Of a stretch of DNA of 64,000 nucleotides, positions 37,435-47,459 are shown one piece after another. The position numbers were made by a program, and so were the translations under genes. A model generated the notes under the pieces. The model was not told where the DNA came from. It did not search any database and worked only from the letters and a program-made list of their open reading frames with translations. The stretch is from Phoronis australis (lineage: Eukaryota; Phoronida; Phoronidae). The stretch covers positions 60,748 to 124,747 of the forward strand of contig NMRA01000523.1 in NCBI GenBank assembly GCA_002633005.1, written 5' to 3'. Position 1 is the stretch's first letter, and every line of letters starts with the position of its first letter.

Positions 37435-37722
37435 TGGTCTGTTTGATGAAAAGTGTCTTGAGACTTAAGATAGAAATTTGCTCTTACGTTCCCACTTCAT
37501 AATTACCAAATAAAGGTCTAATCACGTGACTACCAGCCCATAACTGCCTGTAAATAGTTTGAACAAAATTTCTTAGTAAGTAGCAGTTATGGGCATATTC
37601 TCAAGAATTTTTTTCTTTTGCTAAATCGCGTTTCAGATACTTTTAAGAAATATTTATGTGGAAGGTAAGACTAAATTTCTGTCTCAAGTCTTAATTAAGT
37701 CACTTTTCATGAAAATGTCCCC
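37435..37722 (+). repeat. Family M MITE, well preserved
   Basis: The left arm has GAGACTTAAGATAGAAATTT and the right arm has AAATTTCTGTCTCAAGTCTT followed by TTTTCATGAAAATGTCCCC. The arms pair over about 50 bp. Confidence 0.75.
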
Positions 37723-38160
37723 TGAAATCACTGGTCTCTAATACCTGTAGGTAAGAAAAAAATTTAGACCAATTTCACTGTATATTATTTAAGTCATGTG
37801 TCAGTTTCTTGACAACTGGACAGTTAATTAATTTGTGCAATTAGTACAGATTACGTCGAATTTTTGTACATGTAGTTCAGTCGCTTAGGAATACGAGTTG
37901 TAAGTTAAGTTTTGGCTAGAGTAGCCACAATGTACCAATCGTAAGCAGTGCAGTCAGTACATAATCAAATGACGTCATCCCGTGTACTAAAAGATAGGCA
38001 AAAACTGAACGAGACATATAGATTATTACGTGGCGAAGTCGTTATCTCCCGTTATCTAGAGCCCGAGTGGATTTTGGAGAATTATCGCCCGAGGGGCGTT
38101 TATTTTCATACCTCAATATTAGCCTCGAATGGCAGATACAACAGCGTAATAACTCATAAA

Positions 38161-38270
38161 GTTATCTCACTAGCGAGATAACAATTTGGCTGGAAACCGA
38201 GGCCGGATTCGAACCCGGGCCTCAAGAGTTCCGAATCGCCGACTTTACCACTACACCACTCAGCGGCTGA
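38161..38270 (-). repeat. tRNA-derived SINE-like element
   Basis: The minus strand carries an A-box-like TGGTGTAGTGG (38248-38258) and a perfect B-box GGTTCGAATCC (38205-38215) at tRNA spacing, the internal RNA polymerase III promoter. The acceptor and T stems do not pair properly, so it is not a working tRNA gene. Beside it GTTATCTC/GAGATAAC (38161-38182) forms a hairpin, and more GTTATCT copies lie at about 38040-38060. Confidence 0.6.
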
Positions 38271-38664
38271 CGTCATCGAACGTGAAAATAGAAAATTTAA
38301 ATGAGCATGCGCAACAATCACATGTTCAGCAAAGGGCATTGCTCCGACATTTATACGCTATGAAAAATGAGACGCATAATTTCCATTAAAACGATATTTT
38401 AAGTCAATGAAATTTTTCTCTTGTGTTCCCTAACTTGTAAATCACCGATCTCCAATTTGAATGCGGGTATCGTGTCGTCGGGATCCTTTAACTTGAGCAT
38501 TATACTCAGTTACTAGTGGTAACTTATTTTAGCAGACGATATTTTCCCGGTCGAATCTTGGCGACCTCCGATCCCGGGCCGATAGAAAGTAGTTACAAAG
38601 CCGAGGCGAGTCGAGAAAGGTAGATCGACTCATTGCAATGTTTTTCGTTCAGTATGTGGTATAA

Positions 38665-38753
38665 TTTGGTATTGAGATATGTAGTTTATGTAGCTGCAAG
38701 GATTGTCATCCGTCTTGTTTGGCCGTGAATACTCGTCAACTCAGTACTTTGTA

Positions 38754-38755
<2 letters not shown>
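38665..38755 (-). pseudogene. 3' end of a Shisa-B-like last exon, cut by a microsatellite
   Basis: TACTGAGTTGACGAGTATTC and the following ACGGCCAAACAAGACGGATG align with the stop codon and 3' UTR of Shisa-B (59.59-59.69 kb). Upstream of the last two codons the coding part is replaced by a CA/TA repeat. It may be the end of the Shisa-C copy. Confidence 0.65.
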
Positions 38756-38868
<113 letters not shown>

Positions 38869-38937
38869 GTTTATATGCAGATGTGGGGTTATTATTTGAA
38901 ACCTTGAAGTGGGGTAAAATTTTGAGACCTTGTTCCG

Positions 38938-39160
38938 GGGTATATATAAAATATATAGCCCGCAACTATATATGCCCCATTGCATATATGCCCCGAAACA
39001 ATATATATCCCGCAACTATATATACCTCACTAGGTATATGCCCCAGTACAATATATAGCCCGCAAGTATATATGTCCCGTTAGGTGTAGACAATATATAG
39101 CCCGCAACTTTATATGTCTCATTAGATATATGTCCCACTACATTATATATCCCGGTTTTC
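38938..39160 (+). repeat. Minisatellite, unit about 50-60 bp
   Basis: Four to five units are built from AATATATAGCCCGCAACTAT, then ATATGCCCC-type blocks and a CATTG/CACTAGG/GTTAGG spacer ending TATATGCCCC. Units diverge at several positions. Confidence 0.8.
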
Positions 39161-41571
39161 CACTGTTCTTACAATCCACCCAATATACATGCCCCGCATA
39201 TATATATGTGTCACATTCGGTTAAAGTGGTTTTGTGCCAAAATACACTCCTCCAAAGACCACCTTCATGTATGCGTCCACAACAGATTTTACCACTTTCA
39301 AAATTAGACATGTATGATGCTTTTATCTGTTTATTATTATGAAACGTGAGCAGATGACACTATCTGTGTCAGGTTCTACGGTATAAGTTGATACCTTTGA
39401 TAAAAATACACTTCTACAAATACATTGACACCATTGTGAATGACATTCTTGCTTAATTCGCCAACAAAAACTCTCACAGATGAACATTTAATCATTTACT
39501 GATCTTGCACATAGTGAACTGTGAATACCAAAACTATCTTTAAAATCAAGTGATGGGCACCAAAAATAGAGATACATATGCATCCATAGGAACAATGCTT
39601 GTGATATGCATGTACAAACAGTTTCATCCTGCACATCTTAGCAGACTTACAGTCACCACAATTTTAGAATTCGACCACCTTAGTAACAACTGCCACTAAA
39701 ACTGTAATTAAAGAAAATTTGACAGTTTTAGATTAAAGGGTGTTTGCTTTCTCCATACAAAATCTCTTATGCATAGTGACTACAATTCTCAATAACTGAA
39801 AGCAGTTATTTTTAAAGATGTTTAAACTGCAAAAACTGCAATGCCATTTGCCTGTATTGTCTAATTAACAAAACTCAGGTTCTGAAAGGCTGTGGTTGAA
39901 GTGATGATGGTGATGATGAAGACCCTAAGGAACGAAGGTGGCACTGTATAGCTTAAGACAAAAAAACATAATTAAAATATTCATTGTCACTTCCATTAGT
40001 AAGGGCAGATCCTGGTAACTCGCTACGCCATTATCAAATGGCCTGCTATCATCACTTTGTGCATCACAAACAGATCCCAATGACTCTTTTACCACCTCGA
40101 TGGAGACTGTCGTATTGTCATTATCACTCTCAGCATCGTGGAATAGTTTGGAAAGTTTTCCTTTGTTTTAAAAGTTCCCAGACTTCATACTCTTGTTGAC
40201 ATTAATTCAGTGTATCGCCTGAAAATACAATTGAAGTTTTAAAACATACATTTTGCTGTGATAAAAGTTTAAAGATTGGGCAGGATGTTCTTTTTCATAA
40301 TAAATGCATTGTGGAAGCTCTCATAAAACAGCTTTTGTTACAGTGTCTAAGACTTAATTTTAGGGAATTACAGGCATTTTTTGTATATTTTATTAAACTT
40401 AGGCCTGACAGGTATCTACTTAGTTTCATTTTTTTACACTTTTCATCATTTGACAGGAATCTTTGCACACATTGCACAAGCTATCATTCCTGTGAGGTAT
40501 ATATTTAGTTATGGAATCTTTAGTTGTACTTTACGCGTATATTTCTCACCAGTGGAGCATGAAATTAGCTATCAGGTTTGCACATTAGAACAACCGCTTT
40601 TTTGTTGTCGCACTAAGGATTGGAGCTAACACTTTAGCTTCAGACCATAGACATTGATCCTACATTCTTACTAAAATACACTATTTTACACAAACAATAA
40701 TATAACATTAACAATTATAATAATAACAATGCTTTTGTGATGTTTTGTAGTTCAAATCTGTTAGGTGTGTCCCCTTTAGCATCCCTGCAGGTCGATAGTA
40801 CAAAGGGGAGTTAGTCGGAAAGGCGTTTTAGGAGCAGTGGCCTTTTTATAGGTTTTTGGTCTCAAGACCAAAGTACCTTTATTCTAAAGAGTGTTAACCT
40901 GAAAAAATTGAAATTTGTTTGTGAAAATTTGACTTCACTTAAAAAGGAAACTAAACCATGTTTTAATGATTTCAACCAATCCTGCTCCTGCCATCTGCTC
41001 ATGCATCATTGGCATCAATCTTGAAAGAGCTGGAATTACTAAAAACTTGCACCCCTATCTCGCCTTTTGGTCCTTGGTGAGTGGTCTTTTCATACAGTTG
41101 CCATGAAATTCTCTAAAGCGTAGTCGCGCTTGGCCGTTCAGCTGACTTTCAAGAGTTTCAAAATTTTTCGAACTTTTCAGAGTTTTCGAGAGTTACATGT
41201 ACAGGCCGTTATTTTGTTCCTGGATAGTAAAGATGTTTTTGTATTTGGTGATAAGTCAAAACCAAGTATGCCTTCCTTTTGATTTTCTGAGGTGTCTTTG
41301 GTCAGAAGGGCCATTGGTCTGTGGTCCACTGACCATTACATCTTGCAATAAACCTGATTAGCATACATAAAAGAGTGCCAGGTAACCATATTGCCATGAC
41401 CATGATTGGTGAGTGGCAGGGCTAGGATGACAAGAGAAAAATGCCGAAAGAGGCGTTCATCTTCAAAACAAAGTCGTTATCATTTGCATTCATGATAACT
41501 CTTAATTGTGCTTAAATGTACTATTGTGTGATGAAATTTGAAAAACAAGTAAATTTGGTTACATGACATAC
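39161..41571. other. Stretch without a confirmed gene (possible Shisa-C tail)
   Basis: On the minus strand 40150-39950 is open for about 65 codons with protein-like acidic composition (ESDNDNTTVSIEVVKES), but its acceptor is weak. Another acceptor at about 40225 (TATTTTCAG) leads after four codons to TAA in the phase set by the 41.6-kb exon. Neither is secure. Confidence 0.3.
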
Positions 41572-42222
41572 CTTTAAGACGATCTATCAGAAAATTCTTG
41601 ATTATTTTTGCAGAACTGAACACCTTGTGACGAAAACGGCATCCCCTCACTTCTTCATCTGAAACAAATTATAAATGCAGTGATCTATGCTGCAACTTTA
41701 CATTTGCATTCACTTGTTTGGCTTACTTAAAGCTGTCTTCTAAATTTCCAATAACATGAGTTTGAAAGTTTTTAAGTTATTCTGCTACATTAAGAGGTTC
41801 ACCTAGTTAACAATAAATATGTTGGGAAGAAAACTGCTGCAAATAACGAAATGTGCAATATTTTACAATGCTAGTTGATGTATGTCTGAAAAACAGGCTC
41901 TATGCTGACGGAATAAGAATCAAAATGACTATGCAGTTACCTAATGGAAGAATTAAATCAAAGTAGCCATTAATTATGACCTCGCACACACGAGTTTAAA
42001 AAAGATAAAATTAAGGAAACCTTGCAGAAATATGTGGAATCTGCGAAAATGTATATGTATATGTATATTTCCCACAATACTTCATTGATGCGAAACTCAC
42101 ACCCCCTTCCTAACTCACCCATGTGAAGTTGCTTGTGTCCCTACTCTGAGAAAACAAGCACCAAATTCTACCTTCATCTGTGCCATTGTCACTTGAACTG
42201 AAAGGAGTGACAACACTCTCAT
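41572..42222 (-). CDS. Shisa-C, putative cytoplasmic exons (partial gene)
   Basis: Two exon-like segments have good splice sites and matching phase (1 to 1). 42172-42222 reads ESVVTPFSSSDNGTDE after a completed D. 41572-41658 reads EEVRGCRFRHKVFSSAKI and on to IDRLK. The GCRFRHK block resembles GGCKFRNK in Shisa-B (61640-61690) and GGCRFKVK in Shisa-A (48433-48516), which supports a paralogous tail. The head and membrane exons would fall in or near the gap at 43381-44271; I did not find them. Whether this copy is active is uncertain, since its first exon is damaged. Confidence 0.45.
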
Positions 42223-43380
42223 CTGAAAAAAATCAAAACTGTCAATAGAAATGAAATGAGTTAAATGTCTTCAGGATTTCAATTACCTTTACATCATTTT
42301 CTCCATCTTTCAAAATTTCGTAGAGCTCTGTGAAGCAGGCAAAGCTCTCTTTCGTGAAATTGTGGTTATTCAATGAAAAACAACCTGAACAAGATACGAA
42401 CACTTATTTTGATGTTGCAAAATATTCTAGGAAACTACCGAGTTGGTAACGACAGATGAAATTCCCCTTAATTTTACAGTGCTGTAGTGATAAAATAAGA
42501 GGTAAGTAGGCACCCAAAGTCCTTCGTGTCGCTTTGAGCACTGAATTTTAAAAGTGCATTGAACTCGCGAAACCTGACTCACAAACATGTAGGCAAATAT
42601 TTTGACTCATGAGTAGGTATTTGCATAGAGTCTGCAGTGCCGGGTTTGGATGTCGGAGAAAAAGGGTCAAACAGCACATTTTCGAAGACAAAGGTCCGCG
42701 TGCATTCCAAGTGGTCTCTGAAGGGGGCCCAAGCACAATTATAAAGGAAAATAGGAGGGTACCGCCCAGAAATGATAAGCTGGCAGTGACTTTCAGTCGC
42801 CCGTGGGGTGTGTCCTCAGGGCCCTTCGCCACCCCTCCCCCTTTATTCACCCATGGGCGTGGCACCATAACTGTTTCTTTATCTTGAAATATTAATAAAA
42901 ATTCCATTACTCGGCAAGCATACAATGTATGCCTGGTGGTTGCGCTCGCCAAAATGTTCATCAATGATGCTGTCATCGGCGTAGCGCATTGATGGCGTAA
43001 GTTATGGTTATGAGATTTCGCCCCAATATACCGTCACTTACGGCTCATAGACGCTACATGTACGTTAAATTAAAAAGGTGGTTGCTACGATAAATTGTAA
43101 GAAGGTGGTTGGCTGCAAGTACGTACCACGTATACCATAACTCCCGGTGGGTAGGCGCTATGTTGAACAGCAAAAAGGTAGTTGGCTGCGCCTACATGCA
43201 CCTACGCCCCACTACAGCACTGTCAGACTATTGAGCAATCGACCCACAGACCCTTTGGACCACTCCATCCCTTGTTGAGTCATTTAAGCAGACATCAAAG
43301 TTACTAAGAGAATTCAAAGATATTTTTAAGTATTTTTTCACAAGGTCTGGTCTGGTGTACGTGCCCTCTTTTTATAATGA
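42223..43380. other. Stretch between Shisa-C exons and the assembly gap
   Basis: No Shisa head or membrane exon is visible. It includes short repeated AGGTGGTTGGCTGC blocks (43077, 43105, 43166), each near a TACGT or CTACATG word. Confidence 0.45.
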
Positions 43381-44271
43381 NNNNNNNNNNNNNNNNNNNN
43401 NNNNNNNNNNNNNNNNNNNNNNNNNNNNNNNNNNNNNNNNNNNNNNNNNNNNNNNNNNNNNNNNNNNNNNNNNNNNNNNNNNNNNNNNNNNNNNNNNNNN
43501 NNNNNNNNNNNNNNNNNNNNNNNNNNNNNNNNNNNNNNNNNNNNNNNNNNNNNNNNNNNNNNNNNNNNNNNNNNNNNNNNNNNNNNNNNNNNNNNNNNNN
43601 NNNNNNNNNNNNNNNNNNNNNNNNNNNNNNNNNNNNNNNNNNNNNNNNNNNNNNNNNNNNNNNNNNNNNNNNNNNNNNNNNNNNNNNNNNNNNNNNNNNN
43701 NNNNNNNNNNNNNNNNNNNNNNNNNNNNNNNNNNNNNNNNNNNNNNNNNNNNNNNNNNNNNNNNNNNNNNNNNNNNNNNNNNNNNNNNNNNNNNNNNNNN
43801 NNNNNNNNNNNNNNNNNNNNNNNNNNNNNNNNNNNNNNNNNNNNNNNNNNNNNNNNNNNNNNNNNNNNNNNNNNNNNNNNNNNNNNNNNNNNNNNNNNNN
43901 NNNNNNNNNNNNNNNNNNNNNNNNNNNNNNNNNNNNNNNNNNNNNNNNNNNNNNNNNNNNNNNNNNNNNNNNNNNNNNNNNNNNNNNNNNNNNNNNNNNN
44001 NNNNNNNNNNNNNNNNNNNNNNNNNNNNNNNNNNNNNNNNNNNNNNNNNNNNNNNNNNNNNNNNNNNNNNNNNNNNNNNNNNNNNNNNNNNNNNNNNNNN
44101 NNNNNNNNNNNNNNNNNNNNNNNNNNNNNNNNNNNNNNNNNNNNNNNNNNNNNNNNNNNNNNNNNNNNNNNNNNNNNNNNNNNNNNNNNNNNNNNNNNNN
44201 NNNNNNNNNNNNNNNNNNNNNNNNNNNNNNNNNNNNNNNNNNNNNNNNNNNNNNNNNNNNNNNNNNNNNNN
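43381..44271. other. Assembly gap (891 N) beside an AT repeat
   Basis: Undetermined bases; the right flank is an (AT)n run, a likely cause of the break. Long open frames across it are artefacts. It may hide Shisa-C exons. Confidence 0.99.
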
Positions 44272-44341
44272 ATATATATATATATTTAAACATTCACCCA
44301 CCGGTAACTTTGCACATAAATGTAGACGTCTGCAATTTTAC

Positions 44342-44410
44342 ATGTTTCATGGGTCAAGATTAAAAACAGCGACAGCTTAAACACTGACAGTGTCCGTGTG
44401 ATTTCGCCAT
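44342..44410 (-). pseudogene. Frameshifted Shisa first exon (Shisa-C)
   Basis: It aligns with the signal-peptide exon of Shisa-A. Both begin ATGGCGAAA, but a net 8-bp insertion after codon 3 puts the ATG out of frame with the hydrophobic core, which is still legible as LSVFKLSLFLILTHET. Read from the ATG it stops after 16 codons. The donor is ACAT|GTAAAA instead of ACAG|GTAAGT. A start further upstream could rescue it, but none is in frame nearby. Confidence 0.7.
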
Positions 44411-44429
44411 TTTCCGGACTGGAGCGATT

Positions 44430-46240
44430 TCAGTTCAATAATCTCAAAGCCAGGTGAAATAAAAGTGTTTCGCAATGCCTTTAGTTTACTTTAGTCATTG
44501 ATCGATTTGACATCTATGACGTTCACACAAAAGTGACACCAAACACCCCAGCGTTTGTTTGCGGATTGGGAAGTGGTCGGGGGGAGACTCACTTTTTGGA
44601 CAAAGGTGCCGAGTGCTGGTGATTTTTTCATGGTATTCATCGGCCTTATAATGAGGGAATGGCCAAGTCACAGTCCTGACACATTTTAAGAAACATTATG
44701 CAGCCCCATTGTCACAATTTTTAAAGCATGACAAGTTGGGACGGTGTGACACTAGGGCGTGCACAGAGCATGAAAACGTCACGTACCACTCGTAGAGTTT
44801 TCTTCCTGTAACAGCCTCCAGACTTCCAAAATAATTAGTCCGACCGAAGATACATACTTGTGGTTGGGGTTAACATTTAATTGGATAAAAAATATGCAAA
44901 AAGGGTCAGTTTATTTTTCCCTACTAGGTTTTTTCTTACCCAGCAGCGCGGGAACGTGAGCTTTTAGCCCATTGCTTTTTCCTCAGTCGACTGAGGATTA
45001 CAGCTGTACCTTTATCAAACGTTTGCGTATGCCAACGAAATGGCGCGAACAGTCGGGTTAATGCTTACGAAGTTGATGATTGACAACAGATAAAGTTTGT
45101 GTTGCTTTGGTTCACCCCCCCCCCCTCCATGGGTTTAAGGTATGTTAACCCTGTGTATTCAGTTAAATATCTGCGATTTATCTCAGTAAATGTATATAGT
45201 ATTACATTCACTTGGCACGAACAGCCAGCATAGTGATTACAGAACTGATGATTGACAACAGGTAAAATGCATGTTGGTTGCTATGCTCCAACCCCCCATA
45301 CACTTAAGGTACGGCATGTCTGTGTATACAGTAAAAATTACAAAAATATAAGATTTTACTAAGTTAAAGTATACATTGTTGACACTTAGTTAATGTAGGA
45401 TGACTAATTAGATGAAATGACTATTACCTGTCTTCATCAGACATACTGTGTCACAAAAATCTACAAACATCTGCAGTAACCAAAGGCATGCAAAAATCCA
45501 CAAATGAATATATTTTCAAAAATTGAAAATCTTGTAAATTTTAATTTTGCACTATATTCCTGTCGTAATTGGGCCACCAGGATATCCTCTTTTTTAGTAA
45601 AATTTGGCAAAAACAAAGATAAATTTATGGCACAAGGTCATCAATTGTTTGATATACATGTAGATGTTCAAGGTAAAATATCAAAAACGCTGTAAATGCT
45701 ATGCAAATATCTACAGATGAATATATTTTCAAAAAGTGAAAATCCTGTAAATTTTAAATTTGGACTTCATGTACAAGTCCGTCATAATTTTGGTCTTTAC
45801 ACAAGCCAGTCATAATTGAGTCACCAAACTACCCGTAATTACTTGAATTTTAGCAAAAAGAAGGATAAATTCATAGCAAAACAACGTCATCAAACACAAC
45901 ACCGGCCAAATTTTGTGTGATATTAATTCTCAAAAACGCTGTTACAGTTTTCTAAATTAATCCTTCTCTTTCCGTTCATGCAAATTTTATTTTTTCCACA
46001 AAAAATCTATTGTTGATAGCCCGGTTCATAAAAGCCGCCTAGAGAAGTGTACATGTACATGGTACGTACAGAAGTATCTGAAATTTCACTTCAATCTGAT
46101 CAGCCTCTGAAACATGATGGCGAAGTTAGCCAAATCTGGTCATAATCCTGAAATCTTATGTAATCGTAATTTTTGGTATCGCCAGCTTGACCAGCAGTGT
46201 TGACCGTTGTCACCAATTCATGTTTTTAATACTTTGTTCA
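44430..46240. repeat. Upstream flank duplicated relative to 57.6-58.8 kb
   Basis: The sequence upstream of the Shisa-C first exon matches that upstream of the Shisa-A first exon. Examples are the GCACGAACAG...TGACAACAGGTAAAA unit (twice here, 45050 and 45215; once at 57978) and the AAAATCTTGTAAATTTTAAT unit (45525 and 45740; once at 58248). No gene is seen in it. Confidence 0.65.
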
Positions 46241-47459
46241 ACCCATAAACCCTTTAATACATCGTATAAAATATTTGATGATCATTGAAACGTAATATAA
46301 TCATGTAGAACGTAATGCTGGAGAATTTTAGTCATGTGAATAAAACTATTGTACTTAAAAAAGATATTTGAAGAAGTGTGACCTGGTAGAGGTGGTCAGT
46401 TATCTTAATTTTGTAATTATTACACGTGAGTATGAATCATGTCGTGTTCAGGTACGCTGTACCTATTGTTAGCCTGTGAAGCTCATGTTGATGAAAATTT
46501 AAACAACAGTGTAAGACTTGTTACTTTAGACAATGAGAAATAAATATGACTTGAAAAGCCCAAAAGTTGTTAATAATAATTTAATATCACAGCTTATCTT
46601 CTCCGAATATATCATATACAGCACTATAAATAGATGAGAATTAAAAGCGTTAGAATGTAATCACGAAGAACAGCTTAGCAGGACTTTGAAGTCGAATACG
46701 AACTATTTTTCTATAGCTACTACACGTATTCACAGTTGGCGTCCACATTAGCAAGGATTTACCAATGAGATCTCCTGAGAATATGCTCTTTGTTGACTTG
46801 GGATTGCGAAATGATTGTGGTTCTTTTTCTTTGGTATAGTTGGCGCTAATTTCTAAGTCATTTAACCCAGTTATGAGGTTGTTCAATATATTGTGGACCC
46901 ATGTCACTTAAATATCCACAGTGCTTGACACACCAACAAAAACAGACAAGGTGTGACTTTGCTGTTCTCGAGAGAAACACCAGGTCCGTCTTAAAATAGA
47001 AATTTGTGTCTTACACTCCCATTTCAAAATTACTAAATAGAGGTTTAGTCATGTTTCAGTGCGTCACTGCCTGGAAATAATTTGTACAAATTTTTGTAAG
47101 TATAGTTATGGGTATATTCTCAGAGACTTTGTTATTTTGCTTAAGTGAACGTAAATTTCTTCCCAAAATATTTATGCGGAGTGTAAAACCAAATTTTTGT
47201 CTTAAGTCTAAAGTCACTTTTCACGAAACAGATCCCAGATTTAGTGTCTAATTACTTGCGTCACTAAAATGTCCATAAATGGGCCCGTTAACTACAAGTT
47301 AGCGAATACCTCGATGCTCCATTTCAGTTACACCTCGGGGGGTACACTAAGAATATTTGCTGTGTGCATTTGCTTAATTTGAAACAAAGCAGTCCATTTC
47401 CTTCCGACTAGATCATTTGTACCATCGAAACATTTTGACGAATCACGTTCGGCAAGCGA
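46241..47459 (-). other. Shisa-A 3' flank / probable 3' UTR
   Basis: It follows the Shisa-A stop codon and is conserved with 34.6-35.7 kb. It includes the diverged family M element at 46983-47236 (AAATAGAAATTTGTG at left, AAGTCACTTTTCACGAAACA at right). Confidence 0.5.

Larger units (their letters stand above)
34590..38000 (-). repeat. Old segmental duplicate of the Shisa-A locus with an internal deletion
   Basis: 34.59-35.82 kb aligns with 46.26-47.55 kb (the Shisa-A 3' region and last exon). About 36.5-37.93 kb aligns with 51.46-52.83 kb (Shisa-A intron 1). The 47.55-51.4 kb portion, with Shisa-A exons 2 to 5, has no counterpart. Family M elements occupy matching places in both copies (35201-35502 with 46983-47236; 37435-37722 with 52347-52644), so those insertions predate the duplication. 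Confidence 0.75.

Noticed and set aside
38197-38270. A functional tRNA gene
   Set aside because: A and B boxes are present, but the acceptor stem does not pair and the T stem has mismatches; treated as a SINE.
38938-39160. CRISPR-like array
   Set aside because: Units are contiguous and diverged without unique spacers, and the genome is animal.
42287-42327. Exon-like 41-bp segment reading LYEILKDGENDVK
   Set aside because: Good acceptor and donor, but it would end in phase 0 and the next candidate exon then runs into a stop; in the required phase it contains a stop itself.
42548-42976. 142-codon minus-strand ORF with a hydrophobic stretch
   Set aside because: Looked like a candidate Shisa-C membrane exon, but it has no flanking splice sites in phase and no resemblance to the A or B membrane exons.
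43304-44380. Several 300-codon ORFs
   Set aside because: They consist almost entirely of the N gap.
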